Shown here: positions 1 to 11,384 of the stretch, in pieces
Layout of the letters: the number at the start of each line of letters is the position of its first letter
Numbering within the stretch: position 1 is the stretch's first letter
Assembly (NCBI GenBank): GCA_944472155.2
Contig: OX235271.1
Coordinates: 81,915,256-81,979,255 of the forward strand
DNA: 64,000 nucleotides
Direction: 5' to 3'
Origin: Trichobilharzia szidati
Taxonomy: Eukaryota; Platyhelminthes; Trematoda; Strigeidida; Schistosomatidae
The notes under the pieces: generated by a model
What the model saw: the letters and a program-made list of their open reading frames with translations, nothing else
The model's database searches: none
Told to the model about the DNA's origin: nothing
Made by a program: the position numbers and the translations under genes

Positions 1-668
1 TACGCACACACACTTATTCTCACACCTGAACCGCTGGAAGTAGTAAAAGGTTGGTACGCCTAAGTGGTTACCTGAGCTACGACTGAGGCGTGACGAAGAA
101 AATTCTTAACTCTAAAGGTCACAGCGGTATACCCCAACCTGGATCATTTATTGCGCCGTAGACAACTTACTTTGGTTGATGACTGTCCAGTTTTAAAATC
201 AGTTCCCCTCTAAGTCCGTGAAACTCGTCCCCTTTATATTAAGGATGTGTGGCGACTCTGTGAGTTTGATGATCACTGTATCCATATAAATTATTAAATC
301 TAATCACTACATAACTACTGAGGTCCGATGGTATATGTTTGCACAAGGCGGAAATCGTTTATCAACATGTAAAGCCATCTCGGGATACTGGTTTGGGATG
401 ACAAGATTTATTGTTTCCTTAAGGTCTAGTCTGCCAAGGGTGAGTCTGCTAGGAGCTCATTCAGGGAAACGAGATACACCATCAGATAATAACTTTCTCT
501 CTACTCTTTGAATTAGAAATAATGAACCTTGTTAAAGGGCATATGCAAAAATATGGATGAAATTTAACAAGAGGGATTAGAATACTGCTAGTTACTCATA
601 ATTAAGCGATCATAGTAAATAAACAAACTAAGAAGTCAAGTGATTTATAACTAGAGTGCATAACTAAC
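1..668. other. Left-edge stretch, probably intron of the minus-strand gene
   Basis: No coding exon, RNA gene or recognisable repeat was found here. Because the exon ending at 669 has a good minus-strand splice donor (GTTAGT) pointing into this stretch, it is inferred to be intron leading to exons beyond the left edge. Confidence 0.5.
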
Positions 669-999
669 CTTTAGGTTCAGGTGATGGTTGTGCCGATGAA
701 TCACTGTAGTGATTGTAAGAATCTTTTGAATTCAACTGTAACAAACGAATATTACCGTTGAAACTGACACTCTTCTTCGGTCGGGAATTTAAACTGAAGC
801 CATTATTCCCTGACGCCACTGTATTGTCCCCACGGTTTTTATCGGAATTAATTTGATCTTTCTGAGATTGTGAAGTAGAGCAAGCCCAATAGGAACTACT
901 GTCCACAGATCCATACATTAGTTGACTATTTTTACTAGGAACTGCACCACTTAAGTCAGGTTCAGATGATGATCGCTCAACAGCTTCAGGACATTGTAA
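669..999 (-). CDS. Second visible coding exon of a low-complexity Ser/Asn-rich protein
   Basis: Internal exon of the gene that starts at 5744. On the minus strand it follows an acceptor ending TTGTAG (1000-1001 on the plus strand) and ends at a donor reading AAAG|GTTAGT (663-668). It enters in phase 0, matching the phase-0 end of the upstream exon at 3108, and leaves in phase 1, so the two join without a frame break. The 110 codons are rich in Ser, Asn and Lys (for example SSSEPDLSGAVPSKNSQ and SRPKKSVSFNGNIRLLQ). No domain or membrane segment is seen. A stop follows only inside the intron, so the protein continues to the left of base 1. The exon call rests on frame and splice-site agreement; the function is unknown. 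Confidence 0.72.
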
Positions 1000-1571
1000 C
1001 TACAAGAACATTAAAATAAGACACTAGAAATAAAGCTGAAACTTTGATAAATATCATCAATTTACAACACAGCTTGGTTCTAGATATCACACAAGTTTGC
1101 AGTATACTACAGTTCAGTTGCGTATGTGAGTATATGTACTACATGCAGTATAATACTTCACCTGACGAGCTTTAGAATAATCAGAGGCTTTCATCATTAC
1201 CAACCGCCCCCCCCCCCGAAACGACCTGGTACCGCCGAAAGTAGGAAGACTTTCGCCTTCCTCTCGAAATGCCCTCATATGTGTAAGCAATCATAGCCTC
1301 TGCCAGTTAAGTCCTATTTCATGCCTTCACAAGGCCAGGATGTTCCTCACCAAAGTGGAACATCGAATGAGGAAATCTGGTGCTTACAACCAAACTGGTA
1401 GACATTCTGGTTTACTCAGGCGAGATGGAAAACCCTGATTCCAAACCTATGGTGTACGTGAGCTCCAGAATCCGACAGAATCGAATGGCGTATGAATCTG
1501 GCGGGGTCACCAGATATCATGGGGACATAGCTCCTGACTCTGCTCCACTGCCTTGTGAATCAGTCTTCAAT

Positions 1572-1708
1572 ATATGTGTAAAACTTGGGCACTGTGGTAG
1601 GAAGTAATTCCATATTAGTTTGTTTATTAAATGCATCACACAGTGAAACGTCATTCAGTAAATAATACTGTTTCACTGTGTGATACATCTAATCAACCAA
1701 CTAATATG
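1572..1708 (+). repeat. Palindromic retroposed element, copy 1, with target duplication
   Basis: A 137-bp insert flanked by near-identical 15-bp direct repeats (1557-1571 and 1709-1723, one mismatch). The head reads CTTGGGCACTGTGGTAG; the rest (about 1610-1708) is a long imperfect hairpin whose arms start CCATATTAGTTTGTT and end with the complement. The same head is found at 35720-35876, 51572-51679 and 59010-59120. The long target duplication suggests insertion by a LINE machinery. No coding capacity is visible. Confidence 0.75.
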
Positions 1709-2699
1709 GAATCAGTCTCCAATTCAAAGGCTCAGAGGGTGGCTCCATGAGACAAGCACCCGCTTCGGCTTGGGCGTCGGGACAGCATCCCAGTCCTCGC
1801 ACAAACTATGAGATTTTGTGTACCACATCTTTTGATGCTTATATAATGTACCAAATTTGCGGTTTAATGATAATAATAACAATCCCCAATAACTAATTAC
1901 ACTTGAAATTCAAGCTCATCAGACACACAAATAAGCTGTCCTATTACTTATATACCGACTTATTCATTGAGTTAGCCTATAATGGTATGTCAAACTAAAA
2001 GATATGCAAATAAACACAGACATCTAGAAATATGTCATAACAAGTAGGATGTAACAACCAATATCACCAACTGTCCAACCCATGTTTTCACCCTTTGGTT
2101 AACGAATGTTCGAGTATTTGATATACAGAACTTTATTCTTAATTGTTACACAAACGTATGTATATGCACAAAGATGGCTGTTATGCAATCGACGACCAAA
2201 CCAGATTAAGTAGAATGACGTCTGAATTCATGGCTCACTACTAAAAAGTTAAATTAGTAGATCCATGTACCACGTTTCCACATATGACGTGAACAACACA
2301 GCACAATGTAATTTTAAAAAATAACACAGTAAACATGACAACAGTCATAAATAAAGCACATAAAAAACCTAGTCAATCCTTAATATGGAAAAATTACTGC
2401 AGGTGGTGAATGTCACGTTTTTAATTAGATAAGAGAAATTGTGATTCTTATCTATATTTTTATTATCCCAGTGACTAAACATTTATTTGGATGACTATCT
2501 GTGATAAACCAGAAACCATCGTTGAAACTACTTTGAATTCCCTGTTGATTGATTATACTGGACCAAAATGCTTGGTCTCTGGTGAAAAATAGGCCCCTAA
2601 AATGAACGCGTCAATGATGCTTCGAGGTTACCATGATGCTATTCGGTTGATAGAGGCTAACGGTGGAATCCAGGAAGGGTGTGTCGTCTAATAAAAGCA

Positions 2700-2895
2700 A
2701 TCAACTGGTCTGTTGCAAAAAAGTTGGCTCTGGTGATTAAGTAGCCTACTGGATAACACTTTAACGCTTACACCTATGGATGCTGGGTGTGACTTTAAGT
2801 TGGAACAGCATCACTCACTGAAGTGCATGTTCATCCTGTTGGTGAGTCTTAAATGGGACGAAACCCACATCCTGAACTCCACTGCTAGCCACCAA
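2700..2895 (+). repeat. Sm-alpha-type SINE
   Basis: A tRNA-like head (around 2724-2770, with an A-box-like GATTAAGTAGCC) is followed by a sequence ending GAACTCCACTGCTAGCCACC. That end matches the 3' part of the schistosome Sm-alpha repeat as I remember it. Other copies lie at 32735-32930 (minus), about 38500-38810 (plus) and 48655-48870 (minus). The family is known to be Pol III-type and to carry a hammerhead ribozyme; assignment here is from memory of the family, not alignment. Confidence 0.65.
2823..2890 (+). ncRNA. Degenerate Sm-alpha hammerhead ribozyme
   Basis: The layout is that of the Sm-alpha ribozyme: helix I strand CATCC, then core, then stem II with an AAAT-type loop, then GGGACGAAAC, then a helix III/I strand ending in TCCACTGC. 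The first core block, expected to be CTGATGAG, reads TTGGTGAG, so C3 and A6 are substituted. The GAAA block is intact. Self-cleavage is unlikely. Confidence 0.6.
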
Positions 2896-3107
2896 ATCTA
2901 AAAATCTAGTTTATGTAATCAAATGGTGAATAAAATATGAAAATGAGAAGTTATCGATTCAGTGAACTCTGCAGCCAATTTTAGAAAGCTAATTAATAAA
3001 AGGTCACTTGGAAATATTATTGTATGGAAGATTTCAATATAATATGAATGTATAACTCTAAAATAGAAGTGTATGCAAAAGAAGCTACACTAAACAACGA
3101 AACTCAC

Positions 3108-5744
3108 TTGACTTGGGACTTCTTTCTGCATTTCTGAAGGATTACTTCTATTACTTGAATTTTGTCCAATTGAAGAAGGTACAACATCAGGTGCATTCAT
3201 ATCTGATGAAGATGTATTATTATGATCAGGTGGATTCTTTGCTGTCCCAGATGCACCTTTAGTTGCCAGTGATTTCGATGACCTATCTGAACACATGTTT
3301 TTGGAAGAAACACGACCGGCTGAAATAGATCGACAGCCACATTTTGTACAAGTGCAGTTTTTCTTCGTCTGAGTATTTGACAGACAAGATGCTCGACGCT
3401 TAGACATAGTTGGTGTACCCTTACGATCCTCTTCAACTCCAGCTTGGGTTAAAAATGACAAGTCAGGTAAGGTATGAGAAAGGAATGCAGACCCAGCTAA
3501 TCTTGATGGACGAGGAATTGACAAAAGACCTAAACCTGGATAAGCAATCGAAGCACGTGGATTTCCAATCCAACCAACAGCATAACCTCTGGCAGCACAT
3601 CCAGCTCGTAGTGCTGCCATGTATGGTGAATCTGGTCCAGCAGACGCTGTAAGACAAGCCGCAATAGTAGGGGTTTCAACTGGAGATGAAGACTGTTGAG
3701 CATTGGTATTAACATTTCTCTTGGAGTTCGACTGACCCTGAAGGGCAGACAATGGTCTGTTCAAATAAAGTGGTTGTGGATGGCTATGACGGACTGTAGT
3801 GTAATAGTTAGTATATGCAACAGAATTCCCATTACGTAGTGGCAGTTTCGTTGACCAGATTGGAAAAGTATTTTGATTATTCTCAGGTTTTTGCTGACCA
3901 TTAAAGGGAGCTTTGCACGATATTTCTCTGGAATCATCTAAAGGAGGAAACTGGGCTCCAAAGTTACGCATAGAACGAGCAACAGCGTCAGCACTAGTGT
4001 ACAAGGGTGAAAACTGGATATTACCCTTATTCGGCAAAATCTTGTCCCTGCGTAGTAGCAGATACTTGTCATTTTCATTAACTGATCTTCGTGGGTCTAT
4101 TCCATCGAACAAACAAGATTTTCTGTTGCCTGAAATACGTGGTGAATTGGTTACTCCTGGTTGACAATTTCGCCTATTCATAACCATGTCTGCCCGTTCA
4201 TAACCTTGATTTATTAAATAAGCAGGATTTGAATAAGCAGAATTTGAGTTATCTTTATGTAAAGATCCATTCAAGTCTGTAACAGAACCATCACCGAAGG
4301 ATGATGTACCTCGAGCTCTAGCACGCATAAATATTTCTAACAATGTTCCTGAGAAGCGATGCATATGGCAAGCACCGGATATGGGTTGGGAATGTGAACG
4401 ATTTTTAACTGAACTAGTCATAGCTTGTTTAGAAATCAAAACACCATTCGGATCATGTTGGTCTCGGCGGCTTTCACGGACACTAGATGACTTGCCAAGA
4501 CTCTCGGCTCGTTTGACCACTCGTTTAAGTTGATTCCATGTTATTAAAGCTCCATTAGCCTCTTTGATACTTTGCCAAGTTGTTTTATTATCATTTTCAG
4601 CTTCACTATTCTTATCGACATTAGGATATGGAAAGACAGTCAGGTCAGTTGGTCTAAGAGATCTTCTCTTCAGACTTTCTCGACTGCCATGCTTTTTAGC
4701 CCAAGTTGTTGTGTTTGAAGTTGTCGTCTCACTAGAATCTTTATTTTTATGGGACACAGTCATCGTATCAGAGATCAGGTCAGCAGAAACTCCAACAGAA
4801 CACAATTCAGGATTTCGTGCGACATATTTAGGCAGTACTTGAGTGGTTTGGTCTAAAGCGTGACGTAAACCTGCCAAACTAGTAGCAGTTAAGAGATTCC
4901 CCTGGCTCAGTGAACGATTGTCTGGTCCTAAATCTGACACATTACATTTTAATGATTCAGTTGATCTATCTTCAAGCTGACGTTGAAATGCAATAGAATC
5001 ACCATACGCAAGTTTGTAATCGACGGCTGCAGCAGTTCTGTTGATCAGAGCCCGAAGTTCAGGATTGCAAGAACGTTCCATAAGCATGTTCATCCAACTT
5101 GTAGAACCTGACGCACTACATTGAACTGAACTTTCAGATTCATTTGCGTGCCCTTCGTCTACTCCATTCGCTTTCCTAGACGAGGGATGATGGAATCTTG
5201 TCTTTGAGTTAAGATTTTTACAATCAGCATCTTTCGATACTGCATCGTCTTTCTCATAATTACTGCTGTCAACTGAATGAGTCCCAGGAACTTTAGAACT
5301 ACTAAGATTACTTTCTCTTGAATTGACTGGACTGAATATGCAAGAATCAGAACGAAACTGACCAACTACATCCGGTAAAGGTTTCCGATCGCAATCTACT
5401 GACTGTACCATTAATGTATATCTAATGGCATCATCCCCATTTTCATGTGAATGTGAATCCTCTGGCTCTGCGAACTCATCGTCAAAAAAGTATTCTCCTT
5501 GTTCAAGATAGACTGAAGAAATTGGAGGCGTATCAACCGATGAATTAGTTAATTGATGAGGCATTACTGAACCAAGAGGAATATTGTTTACTGAATCTAG
5601 CTGTATTTGATAAGAAGTGTGTTTTGCGTTAAAGTCACAAATTACCTTCCTTTCCATCGGTTTTGATAATTGTGAATCCTGACAAACTCCATCATACTGC
5701 AATAAACGGGTGTTAACCTTCGTTGCATCCATATTGCCATTCAA
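3108..5744 (-). CDS. First coding exon of a long Ser/Asn-rich protein of unknown function
   Basis: This exon gives 879 codons from an ATG at 5744 that has an in-frame TGA directly upstream, so this start is secure for the frame. A splice acceptor (TTTTCAG) precedes it, leaving a 24-nt 5'UTR (5745-5768); the upstream partner may be a 5'UTR exon or a trans-spliced leader, as flukes use both. The donor CAA|GTGAGT ends it in phase 0. Composition is Ser/Asn-rich and probably mostly disordered. Visible landmarks are an acidic patch (FDDEFAEPEDSHSHENGDD, near residues 87-105), a helical-looking block (TWQSIKEANGALITWNQLKR, near 390-410), a Gly/Ala-rich segment followed by HTLPDLSFLTQAG (near 690-765), and a cysteine cluster NCTCTKCGC (near 790). 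No signal peptide or membrane segment is seen. I do not recognise the family. Confidence 0.85.
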
Positions 5745-5800
5745 AATTAATCACAAGATCTGAATGACCTGAAAACCAAAATGTTTAATGAGGTTCACAG

Positions 5801-5860
<60 letters not shown>
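5801..5860. repeat. (AT)n microsatellite
   Basis: About 60 bp of nearly pure AT dinucleotide repeat lies just upstream of the first visible exon of the minus-strand gene. Confidence 0.95.
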
Positions 5861-5862
<2 letters not shown>

Positions 5863-7039
5863 CATTTAAGGATGATAACAGACCGACACTTTCAGGGTCG
5901 GATTGCCTTCAAAACGACTTTCAGGAAAAACAATGATAGTAGCTAAATGCAAGTATGTTCCTAACGAGGGTTCTCGTAACCGTAATCAAGTAGGGACAAT
6001 AATATGAAATGAAGCATGAGCATAATCAAATTTTCAAAAAGAATAAGCCAAAATCCACTTAACCAATCTCTTTTCTCTAAAGGCCAATTTTTCTTCAAAC
6101 ACCTTAGATGATAAGGTAAACTTTAAAAACAGGTGCCGTTTCCGTTTGATTATAGAAAGTCGGTTTCTTAGTAAAAATAAAGTAAGCAAATGAGTTCGAG
6201 CAGAGCACCTCTATCGGTAAGATGAATCTTTTCAGTGCTTACTTGACAGCTAGACATTATCACAATGCTTGTTAATCGACTGGACAAAATGTTGGCTCCA
6301 GGTCAAAATATATGGTGACTGCCACGAAGGCAACGGAGGATTTATCGCTTATCTTATAAACTAGGTTGATCAAAAGTTCACACCAGCCTGATAAAAAATG
6401 CCTTAAATTCCTAACAACTGACTAGTTCTTCAATTATTCTGCCCCATAAATAATTTATTATTAATAACCACAAACAGAGGTTTTTAATTGTACCCTTATG
6501 ACAGTTCATATGTGTGACAGAATCTCAGTGAGTAATAATGAGTTTAGACAGGGAAAAACAAGTTAGTATGTGAGGATCGAAGAATACGATTGCGAACATG
6601 AACATGTAAAGTCGACAACGTGCTCAATGCACAGTGTTAGCTAAAGTATTTGTGAACTGCAAGGAAGCTACGGATGATAGTGCAACGAGACCACGAAGTT
6701 TTCATTGAGATGAATTTGATAGTAGAAATCTGATGGTGGAGATCACCGACACACTGACTAACAGGTCAGCGTATAACTTTGCACAGAAATGTATTAGTTT
6801 AAGTTTCAATGTGTATAAATAATATGAGAAAAAATAATGCGTGATACAGTAGAAGATAGATGTGTAGGAAAAAAAAATGGAAAAACTCAAAAATCCTTAG
6901 TGATTTTAACTTCCACCTAACGGGTTCAGAATCCCAATCCCACTCCACTTACTGCAGATTGGACTACTTGGTAGTACCACCATTCATCATACAACTGTGG
7001 TCCGTGGCGTGACAAATGACAAATCTATGCCACGTAACT
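5861..7039. other. Stretch with no recognised feature
   Basis: AT-rich sequence upstream of the minus-strand gene. No exon, tRNA-like head or known repeat was recognised. A promoter could lie here, but nothing specific marks it. Confidence 0.4.
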
Positions 7040-7365
7040 GACACCAATTACGACAAAGGATAAAAAGACAGTTGCAGCGAAGAAAATTTCCTTTTCGACG
7101 AAGTCATCTAGGCTGCAGAATGTCAATCTTCTTAGTTATTATGCTACTTTGTTTTAGTTTTACCCATCCCCCTGTTTATTATGGCATTCTAATTCCTGAT
7201 TGTAATTTTTATTAATTTGACCCTTAACCGGAAGTTTTTCTGGAACTTTCTCATCCATTTGATATAAATACACGAATGTACAGCCTAGATGATGACTTCG
7301 TCGAAAAGAAAATTTTCTTCGCTGCAACTGTCTTTTTATTCCCTATGATAAAGGATAAATATATC
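7040..7365 (+). mobile_element. Penelope-like terminal repeat (family D) with inverted arms
   Basis: A block of about 75 bp at 7042-7116 recurs inverted at 7282-7360. Between the arms is a segment (TTTAGTTTTACCCATCCCCC) that recurs at 8182-8260, 8338-8490 and, on the other strand, around 54060-54140 next to a PLE reading frame. Each arm contains the series CAGC, CTAGATGA, a GACTTCGTC hairpin, GAAA, a palindrome AAGAAAATTTTCTT and GCTG, which resembles a hammerhead with one extra base in the core. No coding region is attached, so this is a stand-alone terminal repeat. Confidence 0.65.
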
Positions 7366-8154
7366 AGTATCACCTTGAACGGTTTCCAGTCATGTCAAGA
7401 GTTTTCACAGGTGACCCAAACTAGAGAACCTACACTACTGTTTAGACCACACACTATATGTTTAGATCGTATCACTTCTAATTTGTTTTCAACTAGATTC
7501 TACTTCGCTAAGCATTCCTCTTCCATTAAGCTGGTGGCTGGATATGTATAATTCATGTTCCAGCTATTGTAGTCGGAAAAGACTGACAACCTTCTCGGTT
7601 AACTTACCTTACTTATCTAACACTATGTGTAATACCAACATAACCTATTTTTTTCCTTTCCAATCCACATGACTGGCTGGATGAAGCTACGGCTCACTGC
7701 AGTAAAGTAGGACAGAACAAGCTGGACTACAACGTGATACGCTTGTTCTTTATAGGTAGCCTGGCATCCAATCACTAACGAAGATAAAGCTGGAGAACGC
7801 CAAACGAACATGCGCTAATTTTCCATCAGCCAGCAGCCTACTACAGCTGACATAACATCTCACATAGGTGAAGCAGCTACCGCAATCGACCACTTTACTC
7901 CCCATTCTTAGGTAAACCAGTTCTGTAATGTTATCCATCTAACCGAAGCACATGCTGAACACTGTCTTGCTCACGAAGTCCAGACAACTGCAGTTATACC
8001 TGCCAGTACTACATCACTTTTACTTTTTATATCACCTAACTCCTCAAACATCAGAATCAAGTGAAAATCAGACTTATTCAACATCCAACATTAAAACAGT
8101 TATTTACTCATTCTTGCATTGGGATCCTTCCTATCTAATTAAAAATTACTTCAC

Positions 8155-8490
8155 GGAATATACACATTTGATCATAGGGAATATGCTACTTTGTTTTAGT
8201 TTTACCCATCCCCCTGTTTATTATGGCATTCTAATTCCTAATTGTAATTTTTATTAAAACAATTATTCATCACACTAGTTTCTTATCCAAACATCCTGTA
8301 TATTTTGTTATTTTTACATTTCTAACCCCAATTGCACAATGTCAATTTTCTTAGTTATTATGCTACTTTGTTTTAGTTTTACCCATCCCCCTGTTTATTA
8401 TGGCATTCTAATTCCTAATTGTAATTTTTATTAATTCAACCCCTAACCAGAAATTGTTCTGGAACTTTCCCATCCATTTGATATAAAAAA
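8155..8490 (+). mobile_element. Two tandem fragments of a family D Penelope terminal repeat
   Basis: The start CGGAATATACACATTTG is shared with 53922, the left edge of the PLE insertion at 53922-55480. The segments at 8182-8260 and 8338-8490 are partial repeats of each other and of 7118-7270. A joining piece (8241-8340) matches, inverted, the region 54150-54250. Confidence 0.6.
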
Positions 8491-10389
8491 AAATTACTTC
8501 GAATCTGTCTTTTATCACTGTTAGGAACTGTGATAACTTGAGACTGCAATTTCGTGCAAAATTCAACGCTTGTTTGTCAGACTGAATGGGAGTCTGAATG
8601 GTATGTGAAAAAGATGATTTGCTTGAGTCTACTTATATGAGTTTAAGATCGATACACTGTCAACTACCTATTTAGGGGTGATGGGATGAACGCTACCTGT
8701 AAAACTGCGCTTAACAATTACGCCTTATTGTCACTGCATTTCCAGTTATTGCAACTATTTTTGGGCCTTGTTATGTTTGTCAACTAGACTTTTGAAATTA
8801 TTCATTTTTCTGAAACAATTGGTTACAGCCATGCTGCCTAACAAACGAGCCAAAATATGTTTAGCATTTATTGTTAGAAAGAGGATGTACCTCCAGAAAG
8901 ATGTGAAACACAATAAAGTTTGAGACTGATGTAACTGATAGTTTTTACTATGAAATTGTGTTACATGATAAAAAGTTAATTTAATGTTTTCTTGGAAAAC
9001 AGGGGAAATTGATAGATGACCGAAGTCATCTGTACAAACAGTATACCCAGTACTAACATTGTGCTGTTTTCTCCGCTTAGTGCGACTTATCACTGTCCAG
9101 CTGTACGGTTTGTATTAACACCGTCATTCTATACATGCGTTCCAATGCATTAATATTGCACTATCACAACATAAGCTGCTTTTAATGACTACGTACACTG
9201 ATGTGCTACACTAAAGTACACCAAAAACGAATTTACCAATTAGACAACCCCGAAGTCCGGAAAAGGGAGAATTATTGTCGCTGAAAGAGATTTCAAGTCT
9301 TATACTTGAGTCTTGTCTGTATGGCAATCAACGTGATGGGAATCGACTTTTAGTATATAATTGGCAGCAACTTCAAAATTCTTTGACATGCCATAAAACA
9401 AGATGTAAAGTCCTGAGTTAGTAAAAGTGACACCTCGCTGTTATCCAAAACTGATAAATTAAGTGAAAAAGAACCATTTGAAATAGATCCAAAGCGACGG
9501 TTTACTGTAGTGCTCCGAAATTGCCCACACTACGTAATTTACAACTTGAGGCAAGTGAATTTGCATGTTAAATGATCAACGGACTCGTCAATGTAAAAAC
9601 ATTTACTGCTTTATATTCATAAGTACCACGGGTCGAAGTAAAACTACAGCAGCCAGCTGCGATTGACATTACCACTGACTGAAAATCTGACTAAAAATCT
9701 GAATTAAGGAGCGATAAAAGTCGAAAACTGTTAAAAAGATGACTGTGTATCGCAAGTTTTGGCATTCATTTATACTTCTTACTCTGTTTTCTAATCTCTC
9801 CTCAGAAGATCAGTTATTCTGTCAAGCTCCTCCCCCCCACATGCATATTTTAGTAACTCTAAATAATTCAGTGTTCAACAGTAATCAAACACTGCCTTCC
9901 TGAAGCGCGTCAAGGAAATTCAGAATAGGAGGCAGAAGCGGATGTGATTTCACAACCTGAAACCCCAATTATTTGTCGAATGTCATTTAAGTGGGCGGCT
10001 GTTATGGTTTAACTACGCCCTAAAAACAACTACACTTCATAAATGTACAGGGGAAAGAATTGTATGGAAAATAATGAAGGTGGGCCTGTGAGATTATAAA
10101 CAGTGGGGACATCTGCGCCAAAGACTCGATTTTGAGCCATATCACTAGTAGTCTCAAGCAATTAGTTTATAGCGTCTTGAGGGCCCCAATCAGACCGTTT
10201 TTCATTCAAAGGGGAATACAAAAACCTTTATTATGAGTTTACAACCCCCATGTAGCCCAAACCGACGGTGAATCTCACACCATTAATAAAAAGTAAGCCA
10301 TGAACGATAATAGCCCAGACACAAAATTACGGAGGTGAAACTCATTTTGCCCTATCAGACCTTGACTTTTTTAATTTAGCACAACTGTT
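8491..10389. other. Stretch with no recognised feature
   Basis: Nothing coding or repetitive was recognised on either strand. Short open frames here have no splice support or family resemblance. Confidence 0.4.
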
Positions 10390-10818
10390 CCCAGTCGGTT
10401 AATTTTTTTTTGGACCTGGGATATGTGGGTAAAAACGTGGGCACTTTGTCGTTTGTAACATGGGTAAAGTGGGAAGAAGTGGGCTATTTTCAAAAATGAC
10501 ATGGGCAAAGTGGGTAATCGTGGGCTATTTTCAAAAATGACATGGGCAAAGTGGGTAATCGTGGGCTATTTTCAAAAATGACATGGGCAAAGTGGGTAAT
10601 CGTGGGCTATTTTCAACGTGGGTCACGTGGGAAAACAAGGCAAAAGTGGGAGAAAAAATCTCTACGCATATGGGCAAAAGGGGAGAAAATGGGTTATGTG
10701 GGCAAAGTGGGTAAAATTGGTTGCATTTACACCATCTTTTGCCCACCTTTTTGCCCATCAAAACTACCCGTTTATCCCATGTTTTGCCCACATTGCCCAC
10801 GTGCATTAACCGACTGGG
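10390..10818. mobile_element. Foldback (MITE-like) element with internal tandem repeats
   Basis: A 14-bp perfect terminal inverted repeat, CCCAGTCGGTTAAT, lies at 10390-10403 and, inverted, at 10805-10818. The left half is full of GTGGGCAAA-type words and the right half of TTTGCCCAC-type words, so the two halves can pair. The target duplication is unclear (possibly TT). No transposase is present, so it would be non-autonomous. The overlapping open frames are a product of the low-complexity repeats. Confidence 0.7.
10460..10616 (+). repeat. 41-bp tandem repeat, about 3.8 copies
   Basis: Units start at 10460, 10501, 10542 and 10583 (partial). Units 2 to 4 are nearly identical and unit 1 differs at a few bases, so the array is a recent local expansion inside the foldback element. 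Confidence 0.9.
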
Positions 10819-11384
10819 TTTGTGACTTCAATTACAGGACCTTAATCTTCGGCCACATGCACGTTATAATAACAATCTATTTACGCATATCCGTCTAACT
10901 TATTATGAATTGAATGCCATGAAATCTACTCCATAAGTAAACTGTTTAAACATGAAAGAAATTAATTACGAGTGAACACTTAGGTTTACTTCTCCAGTGA
11001 TACCAAAATAGATTTTTTTATCCATAAAGAAGAAATGTGGTAGTCGCTTCAAAAAGAACTTACTTCCGATAATAATTCTCAGTTATGCACAATCCTAATT
11101 CCCATGTAAATGCCGGAAAAGTAAAACGTCAAGGTCACTTGAGTTTGAAATTGGCGCTAGTTTGTGTGGGAAGGAACAATGTCCAATGCCATAAGGGGAT
11201 GTGAGTAAAGACCTGCTGAACCAGCTATCATAGGACGATAACGTAAACACTACCATTACATCGAACAGATGCTTAAACTGACGAAAAAAATAAATCTAGT
11301 ACGTTTTTGCTTCTGGTTTACGATAATGACTACTTATCATATGGTCGAAATTGCCGTTGCTCTAGGAACTTGATTTTTCATACT
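10819..11384. other. Stretch with no recognised feature
   Basis: AT-rich sequence between the foldback element and the PLE tail. Nothing was recognised. Confidence 0.4.

Larger units (their letters stand above)
1000..3107 (-). other. Intron of the minus-strand gene
   Basis: This is the inferred 2.1-kb intron between two phase-0-compatible exons. It contains a palindromic retroposed element (1572-1708) and an Sm-alpha-type short element (about 2700-2895). A further stretch at about 1320-1556 is open on the plus strand but has no recognisable product; because it contains the target site of the palindromic element, it predates that insertion. Confidence 0.6.

Noticed and set aside
5801..5860. 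AT repeat as a promoter TATA region
   Set aside because: Its length and pure dinucleotide pattern mark it as a microsatellite; no other promoter sign is near.
10460..10616. CRISPR-like array
   Set aside because: The 41-bp units are directly tandem without unique spacers, and the genome is eukaryotic.
10531..10898. Open frames over the 41-bp repeats as proteins
   Set aside because: They are caused by the stop-poor repeated words and occur on both strands of the foldback element.
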